A stretch of 64,000 nt of DNA from positions 310,001 to 374,000 of the forward strand of contig CAVTXL010000010.1 in assembly GCA_963738665.1 (NCBI GenBank). The letters run 5' to 3'. The notes beneath the pieces are model-generated. The model made no database searches, had not been told where the DNA came from, and saw nothing but the letters and a program-made list of their open reading frames with translations. Positions 49,658 through 57,901 of the stretch are shown here, one piece after another. The DNA comes from JABDGM01 sp963738665 (GTDB lineage: Bacteria; Planctomycetota; Planctomycetia; Pirellulales; Lacipirellulaceae). The position numbers were made by a program, and so were the translations under genes. Within the stretch, counting starts at the first letter, position 1, and each line of letters starts with the position of its first letter.

Positions 49658-51121
49658 TCACACGGCCCCGGCCGCTGCCGTATTCGACCTTGCCGCGGCC
49701 GACTGAGGATGAATCGCCGGCAGCGTCACTTGGAATCGCGTGCAATTCCCAATTCGCTGCCATTCGATTTGTCCGCCGTGCTCCTGCACGACGTCGCGGG
49801 CCACCGAAAGCCCCAGCCCGACGCCGTCCGGCTTCGCCGTGACAAACGGCTCGAACAACTGCTCCCGAACGCCTTCGGCCGGCCCGGCGCCAGTGTCGGT
49901 CACGCTCAACACGAGTTGATTCGGCGGCAGGCCGGCGAGCTCAACGACGACTTCGGCTGGCCGTTTCACGGTTGACGCCGGTCTCCCGACCGTGCCCCCC
50001 ACCTTGCCCTGGGCTGCCGCCTCGATCGCGTTTAGCAGCAAATTGACCACTAGCTGCCGCAGCCGGTCGAGGCTGCCCCGCACTGTCGCATCCCGCGCCG
50101 TCGGAAACCACCGCAGCTCGACCCCCGCGTGCCGGGCCGACGGCTCCACCAGCGGCAGCAGGTCGTCGACCAGGGCCGCCACGTCAATCACGTCATCGGT
50201 CCGCGCCGAGGCATTCTTGCCCAATTGCAAAAACCGCTGCAAATACTCTTCCATCAATTGCAATTGTCGCTTGGCCACGCTCAGGCTCTCGCAACTTTCG
50301 CCGGAGGCGCACTCCTGCGAATGCAGGTCGAGGGCCAAGCTGCAGCCGGTCGTGGAGTTGCGCAATTGGTGGGCGATGCCGCCGCCGAGCTGGGCCAGGG
50401 TCCGCATCTGCTCGGTGCGGCGCACTTCGTCCTCGTAACGGGCCAGCAGGCCGGCCATGCGATTGACGGACTCGCCCAGCGCGCGGACTTCGTCGTCGCG
50501 GTCCGGCACGGCCATCTGCTGAAAGTCGCCTTCGGCGATTCGCTCGACCTGCGTTTGCAAGCGGCCGACGCGGCCGGCGATTCGCCCGGCCGTCACGGCC
50601 GCCAGCAGCATCACCACCGGCAGCGCGAGCGCCACAAATGCCAGCGACGGGTATAACGACCACTGCCAGGCGTGGCGATAATCATCCTCCGGATAAAGAA
50701 TGTGCAGCCGGGCCCCGTTCTCGGCCCCGCGCCGGCCGGTGAGCGGTATCACCGTGTGAAAGTAACCCTGGTTGCGGACCCACTGCCGGTCGCCGAGCGA
50801 CACTTCGGGCATGTTCAGCGCCTCGGCCGTGACAATTGCAGACAGCTCGCCCCGCGGCCGACTAGAGGCCAGCTCCTGACCCGTGCTGTCGACGAGCACC
50901 AGCGCCGCACCGGAGAGCGATTCCATCTGCTGCAGCACCGCGTCGGATAGCGGAAAATTCGATTGCTCGAGAATCCGTGCCACGCCGGCGATCTGCGATT
51001 CGATCCGGTGCTGCGTCGCCCGCACCGCCAACAGCGCCCCGATGCCCGCGACGACCACGATCGACAGCAACATCGTGCCGGCCATCGGCAGCATGATCTG
51101 ACGCGAGAGCGGCCAGCGCAT
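49658..51121 (-). CDS. Membrane sensor histidine kinase
   Basis: 487 residues. Membrane segments near 12-32 and 155-175 enclose an extracytoplasmic sensor. HAMP-like linker (VGRLQTQVERIAEGDFQQM), then the H box QLGGGIAHQLRNSTTG with phosphorylatable His near 250, N box VVNLLLNAIEAA, G1 LSVTDTGAGPAEG and G2 GVGLGLSVARDVVQEHGG. Phosphorylates the regulator encoded 111 bp downstream. The signal is unknown. Confidence 0.93.
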   Translation of the reverse strand: MRWPLSRQIMLPMAGTMLLSIVVVAGIGALLAVRATQHRIESQIAGVARILEQSNFPLSDAVLQQMESLSGAALVLVDSTGQELASSRPRGELSAIVTAEALNMPEVSLGDRQWVRNQGYFHTVIPLTGRRGAENGARLHILYPEDDYRHAWQWSLYPSLAFVALALPVVMLLAAVTAGRIAGRVGRLQTQVERIAEGDFQQMAVPDRDDEVRALGESVNRMAGLLARYEDEVRRTEQMRTLAQLGGGIAHQLRNSTTGCSLALDLHSQECASGESCESLSVAKRQLQLMEEYLQRFLQLGKNASARTDDVIDVAALVDDLLPLVEPSARHAGVELRWFPTARDATVRGSLDRLRQLVVNLLLNAIEAAAQGKVGGTVGRPASTVKRPAEVVVELAGLPPNQLVLSVTDTGAGPAEGVREQLFEPFVTAKPDGVGLGLSVARDVVQEHGGQIEWQRIGNCTRFQVTLPAIHPQSAAARSNTAAAGAV

Positions 51122-51202
51122 CGGCGGGTTATCCCATTAAGCGAGAATGGAGATGAAGTTCAGCTATCATTCTACGAAGTGGAAATGAGGGCAGCAACTT
51201 AA

Positions 51203-51412
51203 GTAGTAGGCACACTCCATGTGCCATAACTGCCCCTGGAAATCGCGCATTCACAGTATTAGCTACTGCGCCCAGAGAGGCTGTGCGCGTGAGTAGGGTG
51301 GGCATCGCCCACCACGAGCGCTGGTTACCATGGTGGGCGGCGCCCCCTAAATATTCCCCAGAAACATGCGTAATTGCAGAGCTGTTTACGGCACGCGGAG
51401 CGTGCCTACTAC
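51203..51412. repeat. MITE-like element with ~30-bp terminal inverted repeats
   Basis: Arms GTAGTAGGCACACTCCATGT... at 51203 and the inverse complement GTAGTAGGCACGCTCCGCGT... ending at 51412; total 210 bp, no ORF. A nested palindrome GTGGGCATCGCCCAC lies at 51299. Its right tip supplies the TAG stop of the UbiA gene (51409..51411). Shorter relative at 1860..1970. Confidence 0.7.
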
Positions 51413-52362
51413 GTCGACTTCAGCCATTGCGTGAGCACGATCGTCGGCGCCATCAGCATCAGCACGGCTAGGCCCCAACTGGCGCTGACCAGCCCCACGC
51501 ATACGGCCGCGTCGATCACAATAATCGCCTGCACGGCGTTGCGCACGGCCGGCTGCACGCGGGCCGGCGTCGGCTGGGCAACGGCCGCGATGCACCGCCA
51601 ACCAATCATCAGCGTCAGCACGGCCCACAGCAGGCGGGAAATCGGCCCGGCGCCGACGAGCCCCAGCGGCACGGCCGCGACCACCCACAGGCCGGCGAGC
51701 ATCACGCCCGTGCTCACCGCCAGCCGCCACCGCGAGCTGGCCCGGGCCTCGGTCCGCGCGAACGACGTGACGCCGGCGATGTAGATGCCGATGCCGATCG
51801 CGATCATCCACTCCCCAGCCGCAAGCTGACGTGGAACTTCGAACTGAGCCGCGGCGCCAATCGTTCCGGAACTGGCCGCCAGACTCATCCCGAGCAGGAC
51901 GTTGAACATTCGACACGTACCCATGAGGAGGGGCGCGATCGGCGTCCGTTTCAACGTCCAGTCGTACAGCACAACGCAAGCCGCCAGCAGCGTCGCCACG
52001 ATGCCGGGCCGCCAATTGCCGGCCGAGTAACCGGCAAGCCAGCCCAGCAACACGCCGCCCACCAGCAGCGCCCAGCCAAGTGCTTGCGCCCTTGGCAGCG
52101 GCACGCGGCCGGAGGGAATCGGCCGCTCCGGCCGCTCCCGCGTGTCGACCTCGACGTCGAACACGTCGTTCAGCACCATGCCGGCCAGATAGAGCGACGA
52201 GGACGCGACGGCGAGCAGCGCGAACAGGCCGGCTGGCTGCAAGTCGCCGTGCGTGACGAGAAACCCCATCGCCACGTCAGCCACGGCGGTAAAGACGTTC
52301 GGCAGCCGCAGCAACTGCAACAGCGCAAATCCAGCCGACGGCCTGGCGGAAGGGAACGACAT
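51409..52362 (-). CDS. UbiA family prenyltransferase (EboC-like)
   Basis: 317 residues, about eight membrane segments. The prenyl-diphosphate site NDVFDVEVDTRERPERPIPS near residue 64 and the second acidic region YDWTLKR near 135 are typical of UbiA. UbiA proteins attach a prenyl chain to an aromatic or other acceptor. ATG 52362 follows directly on the TAG of the sugar isomerase (no spacer), so the two are coupled. A UbiA next to a xylose-isomerase-like protein is the arrangement of eboC/eboE genes; only these two members are seen here. Confidence 0.88.
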   Translation of the reverse strand: MSFPSARPSAGFALLQLLRLPNVFTAVADVAMGFLVTHGDLQPAGLFALLAVASSSLYLAGMVLNDVFDVEVDTRERPERPIPSGRVPLPRAQALGWALLVGGVLLGWLAGYSAGNWRPGIVATLLAACVVLYDWTLKRTPIAPLLMGTCRMFNVLLGMSLAASSGTIGAAAQFEVPRQLAAGEWMIAIGIGIYIAGVTSFARTEARASSRWRLAVSTGVMLAGLWVVAAVPLGLVGAGPISRLLWAVLTLMIGWRCIAAVAQPTPARVQPAVRNAVQAIIVIDAAVCVGLVSASWGLAVLMLMAPTIVLTQWLKST

Positions 52363-53202
52363 CTAACCCAGCCTCTGGTCGAGAAAGGCTTTCGCTTCGC
52401 GGGCCGCCTCATCGGGGTTTTCAATATAGGGATAGAGTTCGACCGTCAGCCAGCCGTCGTAGCCGGTCTTGCGAATCGCCGCGATGGTGGCGGCGAAATC
52501 GATCGCCCCCTGACCCGGCACCAGGTGGGCGTGCACCCGCGTCGCGGCGATGTCCTCGAAATGGTAATGGACCGTGTGGTCCTGCATCTTGTCGACCCAA
52601 TCCTGCGGATCCTCGCCGACACAGTAGGCGTGGCCGATATCGAAATTCAGCCCGACCAGCGGTGAATCGATCCGGCTGACGAACTCCAGATACTGGTCAA
52701 ACTTCTCGATCAACAGGCCCGGCTCTGGCTCGATCAACAGCGGCACTTCGAGCTTCTCGGCCACCTCGATGCACGGCATCAATTCCTCGTAGAACACATC
52801 CGCCCCGCTCCGCCACGATTGTCCCTTCGCCAGCGGCCCGCCCGGCTCGGTCGTGATGTGGGGCGCGCCGATGTCATGGGCCAATTGCAGCGAACGCTTC
52901 GTATGCTCGCGGCGGATGGCTCGATAATGCGGATCGGGCTCGATCCAGCTCGGGTGCCAATAGGGCTGCCGCGGGTCGGCCACGGCGTTCATCATGAAGG
53001 CGTTAATGTTCGAGATCGTCAGCCTATGCTTGGCCAGTGAGTCTCGAATCGCTGCCTTCCGCTCTTCCAAGAGGCCCGCCGGCCAGGCGTGCGGCACGTC
53101 GGCCATCAGCTCGATGCCGCGATAGCCGAGCCCGGCAATGCGGGCGATCGCCGACTCGATCGAGTGGTTCAGATAGGCATTTGAACTGAACGCCAGCTTC
53201 AT
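52363..53202 (-). CDS. Sugar phosphate isomerase/epimerase (xylose-isomerase-like TIM barrel)
   Basis: 279 residues from ATG 53202, preceded by GGAGGAACGG. AP_endonuc_2 family: LAFSSNAYLNHSIESAIARI, GIELMADVPHAW, metal-site Glu in LLIEPEPGLLIEK, GLNFDIGHAYCVGEDP (Asp/His) and VHYHFEDIAATRVHAHLVPG with further ligands, ending GWLTVELYPY. Substrate unknown. Abuts the UbiA gene; together they resemble part of the ebo cluster, in which a precursor is exported to the periplasm in cyanobacteria and algicidal bacteria. Confidence 0.88.
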   Translation of the reverse strand: MKLAFSSNAYLNHSIESAIARIAGLGYRGIELMADVPHAWPAGLLEERKAAIRDSLAKHRLTISNINAFMMNAVADPRQPYWHPSWIEPDPHYRAIRREHTKRSLQLAHDIGAPHITTEPGGPLAKGQSWRSGADVFYEELMPCIEVAEKLEVPLLIEPEPGLLIEKFDQYLEFVSRIDSPLVGLNFDIGHAYCVGEDPQDWVDKMQDHTVHYHFEDIAATRVHAHLVPGQGAIDFAATIAAIRKTGYDGWLTVELYPYIENPDEAAREAKAFLDQRLG

Positions 53203-53415
53203 CCGTTCCTCCGCCGAAACAAGTTGCCAAGCCCCTCCGCTGACTGTGGTATCGTAACACCGGCGGTCGGCGGCCACAAACGGGACAGCGTCTATGTTGC
53301 GAGAAGCAAGTTCAAAACCGTGGGCTAGCGCCCAGCGGCTGACTAAATCCGCTGACACGCGCTAGCGTCGGTTTCCAGGTCCATTCACCAACACAGTCCG
53401 TATTTTCTGAGTAGA

Positions 53416-53880
53416 ATGGCGGGCAGGAAGTGCCGCAAGCTGCGAATTGCGTGGTGGGTCGCGTGGGTCATCGCCTGTCTGCTGCTGATAGCGTTGTGGG
53501 TGCGGAGCGGCCGGCGTGATGACGCCTTCCGGGCACTGCTTCCAAAGCCCTACGTACTTTTCGTTGACTCGTTTCACGGTCGAATCGTCTTCCAAACGTA
53601 TGACACAACGCCGTTTCCCCAAGATCGCAGTTGGAGTTACGAAAGCGCTGATCGGAGTGATTTGCAGTGGAATCTCGAACCTGCTTATCCATTCTATTGG
53701 ATTCTGATGGATCCGCCCTGGCCGCGTGCGCTGGCCATGTCAGTTTGGGTCGCAGTGTTGCTGAGCATAGCGTTTGCCTTAGTGCCGTGGCTCCCTTGGC
53801 GGTTCAGCCTCCGCACGTTATTGATCGGCATGACCCTGGCGGCAATCGGGCTGGGTTGGATCGTGTACGCGATCAGGTAG
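53416..53880 (+). CDS. Small two-TM membrane protein
   Basis: 154 residues. Hydrophobic segments at about 11-28, 102-124 and 132-152; the last begins RFSLRTLLIGMTLAAIGLGW, a C-terminal block repeated in many planctomycete membrane proteins of unknown role. ATG 53416. No function assigned. Confidence 0.7.
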   Translation: MAGRKCRKLRIAWWVAWVIACLLLIALWVRSGRRDDAFRALLPKPYVLFVDSFHGRIVFQTYDTTPFPQDRSWSYESADRSDLQWNLEPAYPFYWILMDPPWPRALAMSVWVAVLLSIAFALVPWLPWRFSLRTLLIGMTLAAIGLGWIVYAIR

Positions 53881-53908
53881 GGATGGGAGTCCCACCTTAG
53901 AAAGCATC

Positions 53909-54546
53909 TCAGACATCCGGATTATCGAGCAATTCTTTCAGGCGAGCGCTCAGCTCCGGCCACAGTCGGCCGAGCCAGCTTGCGTCGAGCAAGCCGACGT
54001 CGATCAAATCACGAAGATCGACGGCGTCGTCGAGCCGATATCTGGCCAATTGCAAACGTACGAGCGCTGAAAGCTCTAATACGCGTTGACCTTCCAGGCA
54101 AGCTACTTCATCTGGTGCAGGAGTTTTAAGCTGAGGGCACTTGCCGATTACCTTCTCGCCACCGACGGTAATCTCAATCGCACCTCTCCAATCGCCGCGG
54201 TCGCCATCCAAAAAGCGGATTTGCCCGATTCGCTCAACCCGGTGGAAACCGGCGCCTTCGAAAACACTTGTTGCCGCGCAAACCGGCGTCGTCCAGCAGA
54301 ATTTCGACATTGCGATATTGCCGGACTGCGGACGGATCAACAGACGCGATCCAAGAATAGGTCGCGTTGCTTCCGCTGAGCGCATATAAAATGCCGGCTT
54401 CTTCGAGCAATTGTGTTGCGCAGTTGTCGCTGTTGGACGCGGCGAACGGCCAGCACCATCCTGTCCAGCTCGTCTTCGCCGAACGACACGACGTTGATGT
54501 TTGGGTCAATCGTATCCACACGCGGCTCCAAGCCCGATTGTAACAC
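53909..54546 (-). CDS. Nucleotidyltransferase-like protein, two frameshifts
   Basis: Pieces in three frames join into one protein: MLQSGLEPRVDTIDPNINVV from GTG 54546, then (shift near 54412) LLEEAGILYALSGSNATYSW with RQYRNVEILLDDAGL, then (shift near 54285) ATSVFEGAGFHRVERIGQIR to the C-terminus LARYRLDDAVDLRDLIDVGL. The order 'ALSG...-R..NVEILLD-...-VLELSALVRLQLARYRLDD-DLRDLIDVGLL' matches planctomycete proteins with a MNT/AbiEii-like nucleotidyltransferase fold. Whether real decay or sequencing errors is open; three pieces in 640 bp make decay more plausible than elsewhere. Confidence 0.6.
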
Positions 54547-54755
54547 ACGCGGTTTTCACACGGCATCCCCAATGCTCCGTCGGATTTGCCAAGGCCGGCC
54601 TACTCCGCTTCGCGGGACGCACCGGCCGGCCGCACGACAGCTCCCCAAATTGCGATTGTTGGATTGCCGCAGACTTCGGACTAGAATTAAGGTTAGCGAG
54701 CCGCTGTACTACTTTCGGCGGATTTACGAGGCTGCGAAGCGGGAGGATTGTTGCG

Positions 54756-55061
54756 ATGGAAATGACGGACATCATCGCTGCGCCAGAGTTCTTGCCGACA
54801 CCAGTTCCACTCTCAAAGTGGATGCAAGAGTACCACGCGCTTCATCAAATGGTCCCGACCTTGCCGGCAAACTATGCCGGAAAGTATGTGGCCGTGCATG
54901 AAGGGAAAATCGTCGACTCTGGCGATGACCAGGTTACGGTGGCGTTGCGCGCTTATAGTCGCCACGGCTACGTGCCGATTTACGTCGGCTTGGTATCGCC
55001 CCCGACTCGACCGATACTCCGAATCCGCTCGCCTCGACTGGTCCGGACGACTGCTGGATGA
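54756..55061 (+). CDS. DUF5678-like small protein
   Basis: 101 residues from ATG 54756, preceded by GGGAGGA. ANYAGKYVAVHEGKIVDSGD and ALRAYSRHGYVPIYVGLVS are the DUF5678 pattern. Overlaps the aspartyl protease gene by 4 bp (ATGA). The two are a recurrent pair in planctomycetes; role unknown. Confidence 0.75.
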   Translation: MEMTDIIAAPEFLPTPVPLSKWMQEYHALHQMVPTLPANYAGKYVAVHEGKIVDSGDDQVTVALRAYSRHGYVPIYVGLVSPPTRPILRIRSPRLVRTTAG

Positions 55062-55651
55062 GCATTCGCTATAACTACAATCGGCAATTGGAACCGCCTG
55101 CACCGTGCGCTTACGTTTCGATCGCGCGGCCCGACAATGCCGCCATAGTTGTCGCGAATTTGCCGGCGCAGTTGGACACCGGCGCCGACATCACGGTCGT
55201 GCCGGCCGAAATTGTCGAGCGACTACAGCTCGTGCAGTTAGACCAAGTCGCGGTCGGCGGCTTCGGGGGTCATGTCATGCTGGCCGCCACTTATCTGGTG
55301 CGCCTTTCACTGCACAGCTTTGACGCGATCACGATTCCGGTCCTCGCCGATCGGGATGAAAACGCGATCTTGCTCGGACGAGACGCGCTGAATCGCTATC
55401 GCCTGCTGCTGGATGGTCCGCGCGGCATCCTCGAGATTCAGCGCCATACGCGCCCGTCCGACATTCTTGCTTCTGGCGATGCTGCTCCGCCTCGCATCGC
55501 GGTTGTGGGAACAAGCGCGACCAAGAAACACATTGCGGCCACCAGCAGAAGCAGCCAGCCCGCCGGACGGTGCGTTTTATCGCACGAAAGCCGGCTGGAA
55601 AGTGTCCACGTCGTCCGCACGGATATAGAAAACGCTTTCCACTGTTTGTAA
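55058..55651 (+). CDS. Retropepsin-like aspartyl protease family protein
   Basis: 197 residues. LPAQLDTGADITVVPAEIVE at about residue 35 is the single-lobe aspartyl protease motif D-T-G-A-D, followed by the flap-like VAVGGFGGHV and ILLGRDALNRYRLLLDG, the psi-loop motif ILGRD. The core ends near LEIQ (about residue 128). The remaining 65 residues look compositionally unlike the core and could be a read-through after a frameshift. Translationally coupled to the DUF5678 gene. Confidence 0.75.
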   Translation: MSIRYNYNRQLEPPAPCAYVSIARPDNAAIVVANLPAQLDTGADITVVPAEIVERLQLVQLDQVAVGGFGGHVMLAATYLVRLSLHSFDAITIPVLADRDENAILLGRDALNRYRLLLDGPRGILEIQRHTRPSDILASGDAAPPRIAVVGTSATKKHIAATSRSSQPAGRCVLSHESRLESVHVVRTDIENAFHCL

Positions 55652-55708
55652 AATCAGGGCTACCGAGTCCAACGCCGGTTAACTGGCCCTGTTCGTTCGG
55701 AGTCCTTT

Positions 55709-57073
55709 ATGGCAACACAACTTCAACACACACTCCCCATCTGCGACCACACTCCCGAGCCCTACGCCGGCCCCAGCCGCGAGGAGGTCCTTGCCCTGCG
55801 GCATCAGTTCATCTCCCCCGGCGTGTTCATGTACTACAAAGATCCGCTGCTCGTCGTCGAAGGGCACATGCAATACGTGTGGGATGAGACGGGCCGCCGC
55901 TATCTGGACGCCTTCGCCGGCATCTGCACGATCAGCGTCGGCCATTGCCACCCGAAGGTGGCCGAGAAGGTCCGCGAGCAAGTCGGGCGGCTGCAGCATA
56001 TCTCGACCGTCTACCTCCACCCAGCCATTGCACAGCTCGCCGAAAAGCTGGCCGACAAAATGCCGGCCGGCCTCACCCGCACGTACTTCACCAACAGCGG
56101 CAGCGAAGCGAACGAGGTGGCCATCCTCTCCTCGCGCGAGTACACGGGCAACCACGACGTGATCGGCCTGCGGAACGGCTACCACGGCGGCACTTCGTCG
56201 ATGATCAATCTTACCGCCGTCGGCACCTGGCGATTCAAATCGAACACGGGCTCCGGCGTCCACCATACCCACGCCGGCTACTGTTACCGCTGCCCCTACG
56301 GCCTCACCTATCCCTCGTGCGAGCTCAAGTGCGCGAAAGACATCAAGAACGTGATCCAATTTGAAACGTCGGGCGAGCTGGCCTGCTTCATCGGCGAGCC
56401 GATGCAGGGAGTGGGCGGCGTCGTCACACCGCCGAAAGAATACTACAAGATCGTCTACGACATCGTCCGCCAGCACGGCGGGCTGTGCATTGCGGACGAG
56501 GTGCAAGGCGGCTTCGGCCGCAGCGGCGAACACTATTGGTCGCATCAATGCTGGGACGTCGTCCCCGACATCGTCACGATGGCCAAGGGCCTGGGCAACG
56601 GCGTGCCGATCGCCGCGATGACGACCACCGTCTCCATCTCGGAAGCAATGAAAAAACGGCTCCACATCAATACGTTCGGCGGCAACGCCGTGAGCATGAC
56701 GCAGGGCCTGGCCACGCTCGAGGTGATCGACGAAGAGGGCATCCAGGAAAACGCCCGCAAAGTAGGCGGCTACCTGAAAGAGGCCCTGCTCGACTTGCAG
56801 GAAAAACACGAGCTGATCGGCGAAGTCCGCGGCCTGGGCCTGATGCTGGGCGTCGAGCTGGTGAAAGACCGCGAGACCAAAGAGCCCGCCTCAAAGGAAA
56901 CGGCCGACGTAATGGAGCGCATGAAAAAGCGGAGCGTGCTGGTGGGCAAAGGCGGCCTGTGGGGCAACACGCTCCGCATCAAGCCGCCGATGTGCATCAC
57001 GAAGGATGATGTGGACTACCTGCTCGCGATGCTGGATGAGTCGCTGGGCGAGGTGGAGGCGAGTGCTGGTTAG
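55709..57073 (+). CDS. Class III aminotransferase (AGXT2-like)
   Basis: 454 residues, fold-type I PLP enzyme. YLDAFAGICTISVGHCHPKV near 75, YFTNSGSEANEVAILSSREY near 130 (PLP phosphate), LCIADEVQGGFGRSGEHYWS near 258 (cofactor Asp) and VTMAKGLGNGVPIAAMTT near 290 with the Schiff-base Lys. Closest to alanine-glyoxylate / beta-alanine-pyruvate type enzymes (AGXT2). A Cys-rich segment AGYCYRCPYGLTYPSCELKC near 190 is shared with AGXT2-like members. Frame intact. Confidence 0.93.
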   Translation: MATQLQHTLPICDHTPEPYAGPSREEVLALRHQFISPGVFMYYKDPLLVVEGHMQYVWDETGRRYLDAFAGICTISVGHCHPKVAEKVREQVGRLQHISTVYLHPAIAQLAEKLADKMPAGLTRTYFTNSGSEANEVAILSSREYTGNHDVIGLRNGYHGGTSSMINLTAVGTWRFKSNTGSGVHHTHAGYCYRCPYGLTYPSCELKCAKDIKNVIQFETSGELACFIGEPMQGVGGVVTPPKEYYKIVYDIVRQHGGLCIADEVQGGFGRSGEHYWSHQCWDVVPDIVTMAKGLGNGVPIAAMTTTVSISEAMKKRLHINTFGGNAVSMTQGLATLEVIDEEGIQENARKVGGYLKEALLDLQEKHELIGEVRGLGLMLGVELVKDRETKEPASKETADVMERMKKRSVLVGKGGLWGNTLRIKPPMCITKDDVDYLLAMLDESLGEVEASAG

Positions 57074-57780
57074 TTCCTGACAGAATCTACCGGATGGACA
57101 GGATGCGCAACAGTGCGGTTCGAATGTCACAGATGCTGTTGGGAGAGTTGCTGTGCAACTCAAAGAACTGACCGGGGAAATAATCGGTGCAGCGTCGCAG
57201 GGCAGGAACTTAAGCATTAAGTGCTGAGAGTTTCGTGGTTTGAGCACGCTAGCGAGTTCTGGCGAGTGGGTGGTGGTGTGAAGAGGTTGGGCCACCTGGA
57301 GCGCACTGGCATCGCGGCCGCCAACTGGCTGCCGCTGGTGACGCGCTTCGGCCGAATGTTTCACCGCGTGGCTGGCGCCGCACAGCGTGGACCGGCTGAC
57401 GCCGACCGGCCGCCGATTGCATCGCGGGCGAGCAACGCTGCTCGCGCTCCCCTAGGGCCGCGGCCGATTCGGCCGCGCTTCCAGCCTCACGCCGAGCACG
57501 TCCCGCGGGCACACTGCGCTCCGCCGCCCGCGGCGCAGTTCTTAAGCTGAAGCCGCCTATTCCGCGCGCTGATTCAGGCGACTCTGTAGCTCGCACAAAC
57601 GAATTGCGCGTAGAATTCCCCGCCGTGACGCATTAAAATGGCCAGGAGATTGATTGAAGTGTGGCTGAAAACATGGAAAGAGAACAGAGGGCCGCACCGC
57701 GAGTGGGACGGTCCTTGAAAACGTGGTAGACCGTTGGCAGTTAGTTCTACTTCCAACCTCTCCACAAAAGGAATCTCGCC
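57074..57780. other. Intergenic region upstream of the IS110 remnant
   Basis: About 700 bp. No ORF with a convincing family. Contains short GC palindromes (GGCCGCGGCCGATTCGGCCG region near 57460). The last 100 bp resemble an insertion-sequence leader before the IS110 start. Confidence 0.45.
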
Positions 57781-57897
57781 ATGAAATTCGTCGGTGCGGA
57801 CCTCCACAAAAAAAGTATCACGTTTTGTGTCGTCGAGCTAGTCGGCCGAGCCACCCAGGTCGTCGCGCGGAAGGATACCATCCCAATTCTTCTGTAA
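57781..57897 (+). pseudogene. IS110-family transposase, N-terminal remnant
   Basis: ATG 57781: MKFVGADLHKKSITFCVVEL VGRATQVVARK is the start of an IS110-type DEDD transposase (first Asp in VGADLHK). The similarity ends near residue 31 and a stop follows at 57895, four bases before the IS256 inverted repeat. The rest of the element was not found on the other side of the IS256 copy. Confidence 0.75.
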
Positions 57898-57901
57898 AAG
57901 T

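Noticed and set aside
55679..56809. 376-residue minus-strand open frame
   Set aside because: Antisense shadow of the intact class III aminotransferase; no motif.
57221..57550. 109-residue open frame before the IS110 remnant
   Set aside because: No ribosome site or family; Arg/Ala/Pro-rich with palindromic GC DNA, likely non-coding.
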